Of a DNA stretch of 64,000 nt, positions 37,817-46,744 are shown piece after piece. Both the position numbers and the translations under genes were made by a program. Source of the stretch: Erythrobacteraceae bacterium (lineage in GTDB: Bacteria; Pseudomonadota; Alphaproteobacteria; Sphingomonadales; Sphingomonadaceae). Position 1 is the first letter of the stretch. Each line of letters opens with the position of its first letter. The stretch is taken from NCBI GenBank assembly GCA_002706445.1, contig PALE01000058.1:1-64000 (forward strand), given 5' to 3'. The notes beneath the pieces were generated by a model. The model did not search any database and was not told where the DNA came from. It saw nothing but the letters and a program-made list of their open reading frames with translations.

Positions 37817-38596
37817 ATGGCACAGAAGGATCAGCCCAAGCCGCTGATGCCGCACGCCACTGCGACCTGGCTGGTGGATCACACCGGCCTTTCGTTCGAG
37901 CAGATCGCTGCGTTTTGCGGGCTTCATATCCTCGAAGTGCAGGCGATGGCCGATGACCTCGCGGGCAGCAAGTACACCGGGCGCGACCCCGTGCACGCGG
38001 GCGAATTGACGCTGGAAGAGATCGAAAAGGGTCAGGTCGATCCTGAATATGCGCTCAAGATGCACAAGGCGCCGGTCGAAGTGACCCGCACCAAGGGCCC
38101 GCGCTACACGCCCGTGTCGAAGCGTCAGGACAAGCCCGATGGCATCGCATGGATTCTGCGCAGCCACCCGGAAGTTTCGGACGCGCAGATTTCCAAGCTG
38201 ATCGGCACCACCCGCAACACCATCGGCGCGATTCGCGAACGCTCGCACTGGAACATCCAGAACATCCAGCCCAAGGACCCCGTCACTCTGGGCCTGTGTT
38301 CGCAGCGTGAACTCGACGCGGTTGTGGCCAAGGCTGCCAAGCGCGCCGGCCCGACCGAAGAGCAGCCCGAAGCCGAAGGCATCGTCGATGGCCGTTCGGA
38401 CAAGGACAAGCTGATCGAGGAACTGCGCGCAGAACGCGAAGCCAACGCCAAGGCTGCCGCCGAAGCAGCGCAGGAAGCCGAAGCCGAAGCATGGCTGGCG
38501 CAAAAGCGTGCAGCCGAAGAAGCCGGCGAAGTGCCGGTGGACACGCCCGCACCGGCGTTCCCCGAGCCCGATCTGTCGGACGACGAAGACAAGTAA
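37817..38596 (+). CDS. trcR: cell-cycle transcriptional regulator TrcR (DUF1013)
   Basis: 259 residues, family DUF1013, named TrcR in alphaproteobacteria. The N-terminal WLVDHTGLSFEQIAAFCGLH and middle SHPEVSDAQISKLIGTTRNTIGAIRERSHWN are helix-turn-helix-like; the C-terminus is a charged Ala/Glu-rich helix ending in acidic DLSDDEDK. It is linked to transcription control and RNA polymerase in cell-cycle work. ATG 37817 follows ACGGAG. Hairpins flank the gene, so it is probably transcribed alone. Confidence 0.92.
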   Translation: MAQKDQPKPLMPHATATWLVDHTGLSFEQIAAFCGLHILEVQAMADDLAGSKYTGRDPVHAGELTLEEIEKGQVDPEYALKMHKAPVEVTRTKGPRYTPVSKRQDKPDGIAWILRSHPEVSDAQISKLIGTTRNTIGAIRERSHWNIQNIQPKDPVTLGLCSQRELDAVVAKAAKRAGPTEEQPEAEGIVDGRSDKDKLIEELRAEREANAKAAAEAAQEAEAEAWLAQKRAAEEAGEVPVDTPAPAFPEPDLSDDEDK

Positions 38597-38598
38597 AC

Positions 38599-38631
38599 TG
38601 CATGCGGGGCCTCACCGCCCCGCTGCATTTT
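38599..38631 (+). terminator. Rho-independent terminator of trcR
   Basis: TGCA-T-GCGGGGC / GCCCCGC-TGCA stem with a six-base loop and TTTT, starting three bases after the stop codon. Confidence 0.9.
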
Positions 38632-38698
38632 CGCACCATCAGTCGAAATTTGACCGCGAAACGCGCACAATCGCTTGTGCGCGCGGCGGCTTGCGTCC

Positions 38699-40375
38699 AT
38701 GCTTACTGACATGGATGTCAATACGGTCGCCTATTACCACCCCACCCCCTGGAACACCCATTTCGAAGCGACGACGCTGCCCGAAATGCTCGCGCGCAGA
38801 GTGGCGCAGGCGCCCGATGCGCCCTTCCTGCACTTCCTTGGCCGGACCTATTCCTATGGGGACATAGAGCGCGAGGCCAAGAGCTTCGCCGCAGGTCTGC
38901 TCGCCATGGGGATCAAGCAGGGCGACCGCGTCGGTCTGTTCCTCCCCAATGTCCCGATCTACGCCTCGGCCTATTACGGTGCGATGATGGCGGGCGCGGT
39001 GGTGGTGAACTTCTCGCCGCTCTACACGGTCGAGGAACTTAGCTGGCAGGTCGAAGACAGCGGCACACGCCTGCTGGTCACGCTCGACGTGCCCGCGCTC
39101 TACGACACCGCTGCCAAGGTGCTCGAAAGCTCGGGGCTGGAGACGCTGGTGATCGGCTCGCTCGCCGACATGCTCCCGCGCCTCAAGGGAATCGCGATGC
39201 GCCTGTTCAAGCGCAGCGATATTGCCAAGGTCGAGTGGGGGCCGGACAAGCGCAAATGGGCTGATGTGCTCAAGCACTGGCCCGAGGGCGAGCCGACCTT
39301 CGATCAGCGCGATGATCTGGCCCTGCTGCAATACACCGGGGGAACCACCGGCCGTCCCAAGGGCGCGATGCTCGGGCACAGCCAGCTGACCGTGAACGCG
39401 CAGCAGGTCGGCGCGCTGAACCCCTTTGATGACCCGAGCAAGGAAGTCATCATGGGGGCGCTGCCGTTCTTCCACGTCTTCGCCAACACCGCATTGCTCA
39501 ACCATGCGCTCGTTACCGGTGCCTCGATCGTGATGGTTCCGCGCTTCGAAGCAAAGCAGGTGTTGCAATCGATCGAGACCTATCGCGCGACCGCTTTTCC
39601 CGGTGTGCCGACGATGTTTCAGGCGCTGCTCGACCATCCCGATCTTGCGAAAGCCGATCTGTCCTCGCTCAAGGTCTGCATCTCGGGTGGTGCGCCGATG
39701 CCCGATCCTGTCCACAAACGCTTCGAGGAGGTCACCGGCGTACGGATCGCCGAGGGTTACGGCCTCACCGAGAGCGCGGGCGTCGTCTCGGCCAATCCAT
39801 ACGAAGGGACGCGCAAAGCCGGCACGATCGGCCAGCTCGTGCCCGAAACCGAGATCATTCTGCTCGACAAGGAAGACCCCACCAAACTTGCTCCCGATGG
39901 GCAACCGGGCGAATTGGCGATCCACGGCCCGCAGGTGATGCGCGGCTATTGGCACCGCCCGGAAACCGATGCGGAGGTGTTCGTGGAGCGAGACGGCAAA
40001 CGCTATCTGCGCACCGGCGATGTGGCAGAGATGGATTCAGAAGGCTTCCTCAAGATCGTCGACCGCATCAAGGACATGATCGCCGTCGGCGGCTTCAAAG
40101 TCTTCCCCTCGGTCGTCGAGGAAGCGCTGTTGAAGCACGAGGCGGTCAAGGAGGCGCTCGTGATCGGGGTGCCCGACGATTATCACGGCGAAATGCCGCG
40201 CGCTTTTGTGACGTTGCATGCAGGCAAGGACGCGACCGGCGAAGAGCTCGCCAAATGGCTCAACAAGCGGGTCGGTAAGCACGAACGGGTCGATTCGGTC
40301 GTCGTGCGCGAAGAGCTCCCGAAGACGCTGATCGGCAAGCTGGATCGCAAGGCCCTGCGCGCCGAAGTTCTCTGA
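38699..40375 (+). CDS. long-chain-fatty-acid--CoA ligase (AMP-forming)
   Basis: 558-residue ANL-superfamily enzyme that activates fatty acids through an acyl-AMP. The P-loop reads LLQYTGGTTGRPKGAML near 210, then EGYGLTESAGVVSANP, RTGDVAEMD, and the C-terminal Lys in PKTLIGKLDRKALR. ATG 38699 is used (ATG 38711 is possible). The last codons and stop are part of a 19-bp direct repeat with sequence 36 bp further on. Confidence 0.93.
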   Translation: MLTDMDVNTVAYYHPTPWNTHFEATTLPEMLARRVAQAPDAPFLHFLGRTYSYGDIEREAKSFAAGLLAMGIKQGDRVGLFLPNVPIYASAYYGAMMAGAVVVNFSPLYTVEELSWQVEDSGTRLLVTLDVPALYDTAAKVLESSGLETLVIGSLADMLPRLKGIAMRLFKRSDIAKVEWGPDKRKWADVLKHWPEGEPTFDQRDDLALLQYTGGTTGRPKGAMLGHSQLTVNAQQVGALNPFDDPSKEVIMGALPFFHVFANTALLNHALVTGASIVMVPRFEAKQVLQSIETYRATAFPGVPTMFQALLDHPDLAKADLSSLKVCISGGAPMPDPVHKRFEEVTGVRIAEGYGLTESAGVVSANPYEGTRKAGTIGQLVPETEIILLDKEDPTKLAPDGQPGELAIHGPQVMRGYWHRPETDAEVFVERDGKRYLRTGDVAEMDSEGFLKIVDRIKDMIAVGGFKVFPSVVEEALLKHEAVKEALVIGVPDDYHGEMPRAFVTLHAGKDATGEELAKWLNKRVGKHERVDSVVVREELPKTLIGKLDRKALRAEVL

Positions 40376-40413
40376 GGCCGCCCGAGAAAGACTTGCGCCG
40401 AAGTTCTTTGAGG
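40359..40413. repeat. 19-bp imperfect direct repeat across the acyl-CoA ligase stop
   Basis: GCGCCGAAGTTCTCTGAGG at 40359-40377 recurs at 40395-40413 with one C-to-T change. The first copy encodes the final residues and stop; the second lies in the spacer. Confidence 0.85.
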
Positions 40414-40427
40414 ACGTAGAATCAGAA

Positions 40428-40456
40428 ACGCCGCCTACCCTTGCGGGTGGCGGCGT
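40428..40456. terminator. bidirectional hairpin between acyl-CoA ligase and bactofilin
   Basis: ACGCCGCC(T)ACCC-TTGC-GGGTGGCGGCGT, a 12-pair stem with one bulged base. On the minus strand it is followed by TTTCTGATTCT; on the plus strand the U-tract is poor. It separates convergent genes. Confidence 0.75.
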
Positions 40457-40481
40457 CTCTATTGCCGGGTTTCCGGTTCGA

Positions 40482-40946
40482 TCAGTTCGCGATCTGAAGC
40501 TTTGCCTGCGCGTCGTCGGCACCCTTGGGAGCCGCTGCCGCCTGACGGTGCGCGGTCGGTGCGAAACGCCCGTCGACCTGCGCGCCCTGCTCAATGGTCA
40601 GCGCGTCGTAATGCACGTCGCCGTGGATGCGTGCGGTTTTGAGCACGACCAGTTCCTTGGCCGCGATCGACCCTTCGACCTTGCCCGAAAGCCGTGCGCT
40701 TTCGGCAGTCACGCCGCCTTCGATGACGCTGCCTTCGCCCTGGACGAGGCTGGCGCATTTGATGTCGCCGACGACTTTGCCGTCGATGTGAAGATCGACC
40801 GTGGCGCTGATATCGCCGGTAATGGTCACGTCAGAGCCGATCACCGAAAAGGTGGAGTTACCGTTGGCCATGTTTTTTCCTTGGGATCTGGGGGCGGCGC
40901 GCGGCGCGGGCGCCGGTTCAGTTGCCGCGGGCTTCTTTGAGAACAT
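40482..40946 (-). CDS. bactofilin (polymer-forming cytoskeletal protein)
   Basis: 154 residues. A Pro/Ala-rich N-tail is followed by the bactofilin beta helix (FSVIGSDVTITGDISATVDLHIDGKVVGDI, then repeated turns to about 135) and a disordered C-tail. Bactofilins form filaments that place cell-wall enzymes for shape and stalk control. The gene overlaps the upstream M23 peptidase by 29 bp, the classical bactofilin-M23 pair. Confidence 0.95.
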   Translation of the reverse strand: MFSKKPAATEPAPAPRAAPRSQGKNMANGNSTFSVIGSDVTITGDISATVDLHIDGKVVGDIKCASLVQGEGSVIEGGVTAESARLSGKVEGSIAAKELVVLKTARIHGDVHYDALTIEQGAQVDGRFAPTAHRQAAAAPKGADDAQAKLQIAN

Positions 40947-42066
40947 CGGGGGCTGTCTCCAGGAAGGGACGCGGGTTTACCGCTTTCCCGTTGATTCGTA
41001 CTTCGAAGTGCAGGTGGGGTCCTGTCGACCTACCCGTGCTCCCCAATCCGCCCAGCGTCTCGCCTGCTTCGATGGGTTGACCGGCTGTCACGTCGATCCG
41101 TGACAGGTGGGCGTAACGCGTTACGATTCCGTTTGCGTGGGTGATCTCGACGCAATTGCCATAGCCCGACTTGCGGCCTGCAAAAGTCACTTCGCCCGTA
41201 GCAGCGGCAAAGATCGGCGAGCCCATCGCACCCTTGAAATCGATCCCGGAGTGCATGGCGCTGCGACGGGTGAAGGGGTCGCTGCGATAGCCGAAGGTTG
41301 AAGTGATGCGGTGATCGGCGGCGGGGACGACTTGCGGCACGCCTTCGAGTGCGCGCTCGAGCGCCGACATGCGAGCAAGGCTGAGGCCGAGGCGCTCGAA
41401 ACGCGGGTCGAGCGAGCCGTCTGCCGAAGTGGAAAGCAGTTCGAGCGGACCACCCATGGCCTGTTCGGCACCGGCGCGTGCGGCGCTCGCCATGGCGCGC
41501 GGATCGAGGTTGAGCTTGCGGAGCGCAACTTCGGCGCGCTGGGCCCGCCAGTCGGCAAAGCGGGTCATGTTCTCAACGAAAGCAAGTTGGCGGGCTTCGA
41601 TCTCTGCAAGACCCTGCGCTTCGGGGAAATATTTGCCGACCTGTTCGATTGTCTCGGCGGTTTCTTCCGAGGAATCGGTGACATTGGTGTCGACCGTGTG
41701 GATGTCGGCAGGCAGCATTTCGACCAACGCGTCGAGCGTGTCCTGACGGGCCGACAGTTCGTCGGTCAGCTTGTCCATGTCGCCGGCATAGGCATCGAGC
41801 CGCTCGCGCGCGCTCGCCACTTCGGCCTTTTCGCTCTGGAACGAGGCGAGGTCGGCTTCGGCAGCATATTTGTTCCACGCCATGACGCCCATCGAACCGG
41901 CCCAGCCGGTGACGAGCAGGACAGCAGCCAGAGCCGCGCCCTTCTGCATGCGCGATGAGATTTTGATGAAGCGGACTTGCCCCTGCGATCGCATAAAAAA
42001 TTCACGATCCGGGAACCATTCACTAAGTTTGGTTCCCCAGGTGCTTGAGGTATGACTTTCAGACAA
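40918..42066 (-). CDS. M23 metallopeptidase partnered with bactofilin (LmdC-like)
   Basis: 382 residues. One membrane segment (ALAAVLLVTGWAGSMGVMAW, near 45-64), a long periplasmic coiled coil (about 70-220) and a C-terminal M23 domain with zinc ligands in HSGIDF and HLHFEVR. It likely trims peptidoglycan under bactofilin guidance. The start is uncertain: TTG 42066 keeps the conserved-looking WFPDREFFMRS leader, while ATG 41994 would begin at MRSQGQ. Confidence 0.9.
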   Translation of the reverse strand: MSESHTSSTWGTKLSEWFPDREFFMRSQGQVRFIKISSRMQKGAALAAVLLVTGWAGSMGVMAWNKYAAEADLASFQSEKAEVASARERLDAYAGDMDKLTDELSARQDTLDALVEMLPADIHTVDTNVTDSSEETAETIEQVGKYFPEAQGLAEIEARQLAFVENMTRFADWRAQRAEVALRKLNLDPRAMASAARAGAEQAMGGPLELLSTSADGSLDPRFERLGLSLARMSALERALEGVPQVVPAADHRITSTFGYRSDPFTRRSAMHSGIDFKGAMGSPIFAAATGEVTFAGRKSGYGNCVEITHANGIVTRYAHLSRIDVTAGQPIEAGETLGGLGSTGRSTGPHLHFEVRINGKAVNPRPFLETAPDVLKEARGN

Positions 42067-42366
42067 AACGGCCCCGACGCAATCTGTTTGTAATTCTGCT
42101 TTTTGCGATTTCTCGAACGCGAATTTCGCGTGGGAGCCTCGCTAACAAGGCCCCTTGAAAGAATCGAATCGCTCACCATGGCTAAGGGGTGAACCGATAG
42201 GTAAGCGGGGTGAACTGTTCACTTGCGGGCAATCTTCGCAGGTCCCGGCAGCTGTCGGATCCGTACAATTTCACCGAACGGTAAGAATCGCCGCGAATCG
42301 CTCTCTCCATGGCCCGATCGCGCCGAGGGCCTAACAAATCCGCCGATCCACCCTATATGCGTGCGC
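42067..42366. other. 300-bp divergent intergenic region
   Basis: It holds the promoters of the M23-bactofilin unit (minus) and proA (plus). Locally AT-richer stretches occur at about 42085-42125. No small gene, riboswitch or strong inverted repeat was recognised. Confidence 0.4.
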
Positions 42367-43656
42367 ATGAATACAACCGTTACCCCCATTTCTGCCGCCC
42401 AGACCGCCAACCCCGAAGAGCTGATCAACGGCCTTGCGAGCGAAGCCCGCGCCGCGCAGCGCGTGCTGTCCGCCATGTCGAGCGAAGCCCGCGCCGCGGC
42501 CCTCAAACTCGCCGCAGCGCAGATGCGCGCCGACGCCGAAACGATCCTCTCCGAGAACATCAAGGATATCGAGGCTGGCCGCGCCAACGGCCTGTCGGGC
42601 GCCATGCTCGACCGTCTGAAACTCGACAAGGACCGGCTCGAAGGCATTGCTTCCGCAGTCGAGGCCGTTGCCGATCTGCCCGACCCCGTCGGCGCTGTGA
42701 TCGACACCGCTGATCGTCCCAATGGCCTGCAATTGTCGCGGATCCGCGTTCCCATCGGAACCATTGGAATCATTTACGAAAGCCGCCCCAACGTCACCGC
42801 CGACGCCGCCGCGCTGTGCGTGCGGGCAGGCAATGCGGCGCTGCTGCGCGGCGGTAGCGAAGCGGTCCATTCGAACCGCGCCATTATGGCAGCGCTGACC
42901 GCCGGCCTCGTCGAAGGCGGCGTGCCGGCCGCTGCGGTGCAGCTGATCCCTTCGCAAGATCGCGCCTGCGTCGGTGCGATGCTGACCGCATCGGGCCTTA
43001 TCGACATGATCGTGCCGCGCGGTGGCAAGAGCCTCGTCGCGCGCGTCCAGGCCGATGCCCGCGTGCCGGTGCTCGCTCACCTCGACGGCATTTGTCACAC
43101 CTATGTCCATTCTGCCGCCAACCCCGAGATGGCGCGCAAGATTGCGCTCAACGCCAAGCTGCGCCGAACCGGTATTTGCGGTGCGATGGAGACCCTGCTG
43201 CTTGACGCAAACTTCGAAGCGGCGGGCGATCTCGTCAAGGCGCTGCTCGACGAAGGTTGCGAGCTGCGCGGAGACGAACGCATCCAGTCGCTCGATGACC
43301 GCGTGATCCCTGCCAGCGCGAACGATTGGGACACCGAATATCTCGACGCGATCCTTTCGGTTGCAATGGTCGAGGACATGGATGCAGCGCTCGAGCATAT
43401 CGCGCGTCATTCTTCGGGCCACACCGATGTGATCGTTACCGCAGACGACAGCGCGGCGGAACACTTCCTTACCCGCGTCGACAGCGCGATCGTGATGCAC
43501 AACGCCTCCTCGCAGTTTGCCGATGGCGGCGAATTCGGCCTTGGCGCTGAAATCGGGATTGCCACGGGACGGTTGCACGCACGCGGCCCCGTCGCGCTCG
43601 AAGGGCTGACCACTTACAAATGGCTGGTGCGCGGCTCCGGTCAGGCGCGACCCTAA
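42367..43656 (+). CDS. proA: gamma-glutamyl phosphate reductase
   Basis: Second step of proline synthesis: NADPH-dependent reduction of gamma-glutamyl phosphate. It is 429 residues. ESRPNVTADAAALCVRAGNAALLRGGSEA is the cofactor region near 145, and the catalytic Cys lies in RRTGICGAMETLLLD near 270. ATG 42367 is chosen, with GTG 42361 as alternative. nadD starts six bases downstream, so they are co-transcribed. Confidence 0.96.
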   Translation: MNTTVTPISAAQTANPEELINGLASEARAAQRVLSAMSSEARAAALKLAAAQMRADAETILSENIKDIEAGRANGLSGAMLDRLKLDKDRLEGIASAVEAVADLPDPVGAVIDTADRPNGLQLSRIRVPIGTIGIIYESRPNVTADAAALCVRAGNAALLRGGSEAVHSNRAIMAALTAGLVEGGVPAAAVQLIPSQDRACVGAMLTASGLIDMIVPRGGKSLVARVQADARVPVLAHLDGICHTYVHSAANPEMARKIALNAKLRRTGICGAMETLLLDANFEAAGDLVKALLDEGCELRGDERIQSLDDRVIPASANDWDTEYLDAILSVAMVEDMDAALEHIARHSSGHTDVIVTADDSAAEHFLTRVDSAIVMHNASSQFADGGEFGLGAEIGIATGRLHARGPVALEGLTTYKWLVRGSGQARP

Positions 43657-43662
43657 CCGCCG

Positions 43663-44310
43663 ATGTTCACCGGCCTTCTGGGGGGCAGTTTCAACCCTGC
43701 CCACGGCGGGCATCGCCGGATCACGCGCTTCACCATCGAAGCGCTTGGTCTGGATGAAGTGTGGTGGCTGGTTTCGCCCGGCAATCCGCTCAAGCCGAAG
43801 ACAGGCATGGCACCGCTCGGCGCGCGGCTGAAATCGGCCCGCGCACAGGCGCGCCGCGCTCCGATCGTGCCCACCGCGCTCGAGGCGCAACTGGGCACGC
43901 GCTACACGGTGGACACGTTGCGCGCGATCAAGCGCCGCTATCCCAAGCGCGATTTCATCTGGTTGATGGGTTCCGACAATCTTGCCCAGTTCCACCGCTG
44001 GAAAGACTGGCGCACGATCGCCCGATTGATGCCGATTGCAGTCATCGCACGGCCCGGCTATAGTGGCGCGGCTATGGCGAGCCCCGCTATGGCCTGGCTC
44101 AGACGCTATACCGTGTCTGCCGCCAGTATTCGGAAAACGGGGCGAAAAGCCTTGGGGAGCGCACCGGCACTGGTGTTATTGCGTTTCGATCCAGACCCAC
44201 GCTCGGCTACGGCCATTCGCCGTGCCAATGCAGACTGGGCCAATGATTATCGCGGCGCACCCCAGCGCGATCGGCTGACCTTTCGCAAAATTCCGGGATG
44301 GGACAATTGA
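43663..44310 (+). CDS. nadD: nicotinate-nucleotide adenylyltransferase
   Basis: Adenylates nicotinate mononucleotide in NAD synthesis. It is 215 residues. The nucleotidyltransferase motif LLGGSFNPAHGGHRRI is at 5-20, FIWLMGSDNLAQFHRWKDW is the substrate strand, and SAASIRK stands for the ISSTxIR motif. It forms a proA-nadD-rsfS-rlmH series, common in proteobacteria. Confidence 0.95.
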   Translation: MFTGLLGGSFNPAHGGHRRITRFTIEALGLDEVWWLVSPGNPLKPKTGMAPLGARLKSARAQARRAPIVPTALEAQLGTRYTVDTLRAIKRRYPKRDFIWLMGSDNLAQFHRWKDWRTIARLMPIAVIARPGYSGAAMASPAMAWLRRYTVSAASIRKTGRKALGSAPALVLLRFDPDPRSATAIRRANADWANDYRGAPQRDRLTFRKIPGWDN

Positions 44311-44403
44311 TGACAGGTTCGTCCTGCCAGCACATCTCACCCCTTGCGATCGGTCGTTCCGACCTCCATTTTCACCCCACCATCTGGAGACTTGAAACCG
44401 CCT

Positions 44404-44802
44404 ATGACACAGGCACACACTGCCAATGCGGCAGTTCCACTGAAAGCCGTACCTGCCATGCCGAATGAAGACCTGCACGCCCTTGTGATGCGTCAGCTTG
44501 ACGATGATCAGGCGCAGGAAATCGTCTCGATTCCGCTTGAAGGAAAGAGCTCGGTTGCCGATCACATGGTGATCGCCAGCGGGCGCTCGACCCGGCAGGT
44601 TGCGGCAATGGCGCAGAAGCTGGCCGAAAAGGTCAAGCAGGCAGGCTACGGTTCGGCACGGATCGAAGGTCTGCCCGCTGCCGACTGGGTGCTGATCGAT
44701 GCGGGCGACGTGGTCGTCCACCTCTTCCGCCCCGAAGTGCGCAGCTTCTACAACCTTGAACGCATGTGGTCGTTCGAGGGGAGCGAAGCCGCGGCGAACT
44801 AG
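44404..44802 (+). CDS. rsfS: ribosome silencing factor RsfS
   Basis: Binds ribosomal protein uL14 and blocks subunit joining on starvation. It is 132 residues; the core runs from LVMRQLDDDQAQEIVSIPLEGKSSVADHMVIASGRS to WVLIDAGDVVVHLFRPEVRSFYNLERMW. ATG 44404 gives about 18 extra N-terminal residues against the E. coli protein; ATG 44458 would be the short form. nadD precedes it by 93 bp. Confidence 0.95.
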   Translation: MTQAHTANAAVPLKAVPAMPNEDLHALVMRQLDDDQAQEIVSIPLEGKSSVADHMVIASGRSTRQVAAMAQKLAEKVKQAGYGSARIEGLPAADWVLIDAGDVVVHLFRPEVRSFYNLERMWSFEGSEAAAN

Positions 44803-44833
44803 TTTTCGCGCGACCATCGGGGCGCGCGTCCTC

Positions 44834-44907
44834 GGTGCTGTTTCAAGCCCTGCGGGCTTGAGCACCTGTGGGCGCCCAGTCGGGCTTGCGGTCCGCTTCG
44901 CGGCCCG
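44834..44907 (+). other. two-hairpin structured spacer between rsfS and rlmH
   Basis: Hairpin A, 44834-44866: GGTGCT and CAAGCCC pair with GGGCTTG and AGCACC (13 pairs, three-base loop, four-base bulge). Hairpin B, 44881-44907: CGGGC pairs with GCCCG with inner pairs. There is no U-tract. Together they fill most of the 134-bp leader of rlmH. Confidence 0.6.
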
Positions 44908-44936
44908 ATCTGCCGCCAGTTAGAGGGTGCAGTCCT

Positions 44937-45359
44937 TTGCTTCTTCATGTCATCGCTCGCGGCAAAATCGCCCGGTCTCCCGAAGCGGAGCTCGTTGCGC
45001 GCTATGAAAAGCGCATGACATGGCCGGTGAAGCTTACCGAATTGCCAGAGACGGGCGGCAAAATCCCTGAGCCGCTGACCCCGCACAAAACCGTCCTGCT
45101 CGACGAACGCGGCAAGGCGCTGTCATCGGAGGACCTTGCCGAAACGCTGGAACACTGGCGCGACACCGGCACGCGCGAGACGCGCTTTGTCCTCGGCGCT
45201 GCCGACGGCCATTCGGAAGGTGAGCGCAAGGACGCGGACCTTTTGCTTGCCTTCGGCCCTGCCACCTGGCCGCATCTTCTGGCGCGCGCGATGCTGATGG
45301 AACAGCTCTACCGCGCCACCAGCATCCTTGCAGGCCATCCCTATCATCGGGCAGGATAG
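44937..45359 (+). CDS. rlmH: 23S rRNA pseudouridine1915 N3-methyltransferase RlmH
   Basis: SPOUT methyltransferase acting on assembled 70S ribosomes. It is 140 residues starting at TTG 44937, which gives the family start MLLHVIARGKI; AGAGGG lies nine bases upstream (44922-44927). The knot region shows LDERGKALSSEDLAE, FVLGAADGHSE and the C-terminal EQLYRATSILAGHPYHR. The unusual start codon and structured leader suggest low or regulated translation. Confidence 0.93.
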   Translation: MLLHVIARGKIARSPEAELVARYEKRMTWPVKLTELPETGGKIPEPLTPHKTVLLDERGKALSSEDLAETLEHWRDTGTRETRFVLGAADGHSEGERKDADLLLAFGPATWPHLLARAMLMEQLYRATSILAGHPYHRAG

Positions 45360-45363
45360 CGCC

Positions 45364-46599
45364 ATGCGTGCGCTTGTGATCTCCTGTGTCGCTCTGGGTG
45401 CCTTTGTGGCGGCGCTCATGTTCGGCGTGCCCGATAGCCGTGCGCAGCGCGACGTGCAGGCGCTCGCCCCCGAGGAAGCGCAGGCCGAACTCACCCGCGC
45501 CACCCGCGAAAGCCAGCGTGCCGAAGCGCGCGCCACCCGTTTCGCGCGCGAGGCCGAAAACGCCACCGAGGCTGCCGACAAGACGGCTCGCGAAGCAGCG
45601 GCAGTGGCTGCACAGATACAAGCCTCCGAAGCCGCGATGTCCGTCGCGCGCGCGCGCTATTCGCTCGCCCAGTCGGACCGCGCGGCGCTTTCTGCGCGGC
45701 TGGCGGAGCGGCAGCAGCCCCTCGTGCGGCTGATGGGCGCCTTGCAGACCAGTTCGCGCCGCCCGCTCGCCCTGTCGGCCTTGCAGCCGGGATCGCTCAA
45801 AGACCTCGTCTATGTCCGCGCCGTGCTCGATTCCGCAGTTCCCGAGATCCGCCAGCGCACCTCGGCCTTGCGCAGCGAGCTCGACGAGGGGCGGCGGCTC
45901 GAAGCCAGCGCCGCGCAGGCGCTCGAAAGCCTGCGTATGAGCGAGCAGGAATTGCAGAAACGCCGCGCCGAACTCGCAGCAATCGAAACCCGCCAACGCC
46001 TCGCGTCGCGCGAAGCCCGCAGCAGCGCGGCGCGCGAGGGCGAGCGGGCGCTTGCGCTGGCCGAGGAAGCGCGCGATCTCGACGGTCTGATCGACGCTAT
46101 CGACGAAGCCGCCGGTTTACGCCGCGAACTGGCCGCCTTGCCGGGGCCGATCATGCGCCCGCGCGATATCAGCGCCGGCAGCGGGAGCGAAGTCGAACCC
46201 TCGCCGACCCCGTCTTCGAGCCCGACCAGCAGTCGTCTCGCCCGCTTTCAGCTTCCGGTTCAGGGCCGCACGGTCGCAGGCTTCGGAGAATTGCGCGACA
46301 GCGGATTGCGCTCCACCGGCCTCTCGCTCGCGCCGCAGCCCAATGCGCAGGTGGTCGCGCCAAGTTCCGGGCGGATCGCCTTTGCAGGGCCCTATCGCGG
46401 CTTCGGGCGAATCGTGATCATCGAACATCCCGGTGGCTGGACCAGCCTCGTCACCGGGCTTGCCCGTGTCAATGCCGAGGTGGGCGACGAAGTGATCGTC
46501 GGCGCACCGCTCGGCGTGGCGGGCGACAAGGGCGAACCGCTTACCATCGAACTGCGGCGCGAAGGCGAGCCGGTCAACCCGCTCAACTACCTCGGCTAA
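45364..46599 (+). CDS. EnvC-like murein hydrolase activator with degenerate M23 domain
   Basis: 411 residues. A signal peptide (to about 26, ending SRAQ) is followed by long coiled coils from 30 to 270 and a C-terminal LytM domain. Zinc ligands are missing: the HxGxD position reads STGLSLAP and the HLHFE position reads LTIELRRE. It is therefore an EnvC/NlpD-type activator of amidases in division. It starts four bases after rlmH and precedes ctpA, a common pairing. Confidence 0.92.
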   Translation: MRALVISCVALGAFVAALMFGVPDSRAQRDVQALAPEEAQAELTRATRESQRAEARATRFAREAENATEAADKTAREAAAVAAQIQASEAAMSVARARYSLAQSDRAALSARLAERQQPLVRLMGALQTSSRRPLALSALQPGSLKDLVYVRAVLDSAVPEIRQRTSALRSELDEGRRLEASAAQALESLRMSEQELQKRRAELAAIETRQRLASREARSSAAREGERALALAEEARDLDGLIDAIDEAAGLRRELAALPGPIMRPRDISAGSGSEVEPSPTPSSSPTSSRLARFQLPVQGRTVAGFGELRDSGLRSTGLSLAPQPNAQVVAPSSGRIAFAGPYRGFGRIVIIEHPGGWTSLVTGLARVNAEVGDEVIVGAPLGVAGDKGEPLTIELRREGEPVNPLNYLG

Positions 46600-46744
46600 C
46601 CGGCCCGCACGGCGGTGCGCTAACCCTAAATCTTTGCCGTATAACTGCCCCGTGGCGGGACGCTGTTTGACGCTGGTCGATGTTATCTGGCGTTAAGGCG
46701 CGCCGTCCTATACCTTTGAGTGCGCAAAGGAGCCTTCGATAAAC

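Noticed and set aside
42331-43995. 554-codon minus-strand frame over proA and nadD
   Set aside because: Antisense to two well conserved enzymes; no recognisable domain.
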